From NCBI GenBank assembly GCA_905480065.1, contig CAJQOV010000046.1, forward strand, positions 1-6,719: 6,719 bases of DNA, read 5' to 3'. Numbering within the stretch: position 1 is the first letter of the stretch; the number at the start of each line of letters is the position of its first letter. Of the stretch, positions 5,975-6,719 are shown one piece after another. A model generated the notes under the pieces. That model saw only the letters and a list, made by a program, of their open reading frames with translations. It did not search any database and was not told the origin of the DNA. This DNA comes from an uncultured Gammaproteobacteria bacterium. GTDB taxonomy: Bacteria > Pseudomonadota > Gammaproteobacteria > UBA9214. Both the position numbers and the translations under genes were made by a program.

Positions 5975-6129
5975 TTGAAAACAGGTTTTAGGCCGTCATC
6001 GGCTACGCTGCCGGCAGCACCGGAACATGACCTGTAGCCCGGGGGTTGCGCCACATAATCGACGACACCCGACTTGCCGGCGCGCGCAATGGTGTGCTGC
6101 TTGATCCAGATCCATGCGCTGTTGGTCAT
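5971..6129 (-). CDS. Possible small ORF or gene remnant upstream of hemN
   Basis: A 52-codon frame (ATG at 6127-6129, TGA at 5971-5973), open further upstream to an ATG at 6180. Its first 30 or so codons have mostly G/C third positions, as in the window's real genes; the later codons do not. The peptide begins MTNSAWIWIKQHTIARAG and is not recognised. No good ribosome-binding site is present (GGGA 12 bases upstream). Its stop overlaps the FNR box, which argues that the 3' part is regulatory DNA rather than gene. It may be a decayed fragment or a chance frame. Confidence 0.2.
   Translation of the reverse strand: MTNSAWIWIKQHTIARAGKSGVVDYVAQPPGYRSCSGAAGSVADDGLKPVFN
6101..6114. promoter_or_regulatory. 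Near-consensus second FNR-like site
   Basis: TTGAT-CCAG-ATCCA matches the FNR consensus TTGAT-N4-ATCAA at nine of ten defined positions; one C replaces A in the right half. It lies about 140 bases beyond the hemN FNR box and about 200 bases before the ATG at 6315. It also falls inside the doubtful small ORF. It may be a weak second site or chance. Confidence 0.3.
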
Positions 6130-6144
6130 GCTGTCAAAAGTCCC

Positions 6145-6161
6145 GCAGGCAATGTGCCTGC
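6145..6161. repeat. Perfect seven-base hairpin
   Basis: GCAGGCA (6145-6151) and TGCCTGC (6155-6161) are exact inverted repeats with a three-base loop (ATG). On the minus strand the stem is followed by GGGACTTTTG, a poor T-tract, so it is at best a weak terminator for leftward transcription. On the plus strand no T-run follows. Confidence 0.4.
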
Positions 6162-6314
6162 AGGTTGATCCGTCATGCACTCGATGTCAACAAGCGCCAG
6201 CCTGTATACACTGCCAGTAGGACTGGTCCTTGCTACGTTCACACTGGAATGGGGGGGTATTTTTGTGAACAGGATTCTGCGGCGCCGGTGCTTGCCAGCG
6301 GCAGGCTGTGAACG

Positions 6315-6605
6315 ATGAAACATAGCGCTCTACCGGTACGCGGCATCAGCGCCGCGGAGGCCGCACGGCGGCTGGTGCTGTACGGTCCCAATCGCATGCT
6401 GGAGCCGGGAAAGGCGGGTTTGCTGCAGATCCTTCTCGGCCAGTTGAGGAGTCCGTTCATCTATGTGCTGCTGGCGGCGGCGCTGGTCTCGTTCGGCCTG
6501 AACGTGGTCGATGAACTGCGCAAGCTGTGGCATAACCCGGCGCGAGTGGCCGGCCGGGAATTCGAACCGCTGATGTCCCGGCACCACCCATCGAGGTCGC
6601 CATGA
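6315..6605 (+). pseudogene. Truncated cation P-type ATPase N-terminus fused in frame to an unrelated tail
   Basis: The 96-codon frame starts at ATG 6315, directly after an in-frame TGA. Residues about 10-62 match the cation-transporter ATPase N-terminal domain of P2-type (calcium/magnesium-like) ATPases. They show GISAAEAARRLVLYGPNRM, then LLQILLGQLRSPFIYVLLAAALVS, the latter being the first membrane helix (39-60). A full family member has about 850-900 residues with DKTGT and other catalytic motifs; none of these is present. After about residue 63 the sequence changes to a soluble, charged tail (VVDELRKLWHNPARVAGREF and onward) that I cannot match to any ATPase, and a stop follows at 6603-6605. 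This looks like a large deletion or recombination joining the ATPase start to the 3' end of another gene. It cannot transport ions. The TGA overlaps the next ATG, so it may couple translation to it. Confidence 0.6.
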
Positions 6606-6719
6606 CACCCTGGTTGTTACTCGACACTGCAACCGTGCCAGGCAACGGTGGCGAGCTGCGCCTGTACCGGAGGGGCGATGAGTTTTCGATCAGGATCGCC
6701 GGCCGCGGCGAACTGATGA
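6602..6719 (+). CDS. N-terminus of a spermidine-synthase-like / SAM-dependent methyltransferase-type protein, partial
   Basis: The first 39 codons of a gene cut by the right edge. It begins MTPWLLLDTATVPGNGGELR and continues LYRRGDEFSIRIAGRGELM. This opening recalls a family annotated as spermidine synthase-like or predicted methyltransferases, in which an N-terminal beta region (ELRLYRRGDEFSIR) precedes an ELM-SR-HGSE segment and a nucleotide-binding fold. The diagnostic glycine-rich SAM or decarboxylated-SAM site would lie beyond the window, so the assignment is from the N-terminus alone. The ATG at 6602 has GAGG five bases upstream, a good ribosome-binding site. It overlaps the stop of the preceding remnant frame (ATGA), suggesting the two were once an intact operon pair with whatever gene supplied the tail. 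Confidence 0.5.
   Translation, partial: MTPWLLLDTATVPGNGGELRLYRRGDEFSIRIAGRGELM

Larger units (their letters stand above)
5894..6314. other. Intergenic region between hemN and the ATPase remnant
   Basis: Apart from the low-confidence small frame at 5971-6129, no gene is supported. It contains the hemN promoter with its FNR box and a near-consensus second FNR site at 6101-6114. A perfect seven-base hairpin lies at 6145-6161, and a TATACA sequence at 6205-6210 lacks a partner -35. A G7 run (6251-6257) is followed by TATTTTTGTG. The length and mixed content suggest rearranged DNA next to the truncated ATPase gene. Confidence 0.45.

Noticed and set aside
6114..6311. 65-codon plus-strand frame upstream of the ATPase remnant
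   Set aside because: Cysteine- and arginine-rich, no ribosome-binding site, no coding-like third-position bias.

Overview
The window is GC-rich chromosomal DNA, most likely from a gammaproteobacterium. It is probably an environmental, facultatively anaerobic or sulfur/denitrifier-type lineage rather than an enteric. The evidence is a proteobacterial-type GshA, an Fnr/Anr protein with the full set of [4Fe-4S] cysteines, an oxygen-independent HemN, and a small conserved protein of a kind I associate with this class. No tRNA, rRNA, CRISPR array or complete mobile element is visible.

Layout, left to right. (1) 1-327, minus: N-terminal third of a double zinc-ribbon protein of the putative zinc-metallopeptidase family (COG4307-like), running off the left edge. 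(2) 328-578: AT-rich divergent intergenic region with a leader hairpin. (3) 579-911, plus: small conserved hypothetical protein with a predicted ferredoxin-like secondary-structure pattern. (4) 912-1156: intergenic, carrying a REP-like palindromic element. (5) 1157-1777, plus: unrecognised integral membrane protein with about six helices. (6) 1842-3416, minus: gshA, glutamate-cysteine ligase, using a TTG start. (7) 3417-3660: divergent regulatory region with a clear inverted repeat. (8) 3661-4416, plus: fnr/anr. (9) 4502-5893, minus: hemN, convergent with fnr. (10) 5894-6314: intergenic region with a perfect palindromic FNR box and a possible tiny ORF. (11) 6315-6605, plus: remnant of a cation P-type ATPase N-terminus joined in frame to an unrelated tail. 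(12) 6602 to the edge, plus: start of a methyltransferase/spermidine-synthase-like gene, overlapping the remnant by ATGA.

How the genes fit together: the core is a redox and oxygen-response neighbourhood. Fnr senses oxygen through its Fe-S cluster. HemN makes protoporphyrinogen precursors without oxygen. The hemN promoter carries TTGAC-ATGA-GTCAA at the spacing expected for class II FNR activation. The regulator therefore very likely controls its convergent neighbour. GshA supplies glutathione but is transcribed away from fnr, and no FNR box is seen in front of it. No dramatic new system is evident. The points most worth checking are the chimeric ATPase remnant, the inverted repeat in front of fnr, the second near-consensus FNR site, the tiny ORF upstream of hemN, and the two uncharacterised genes on the left.
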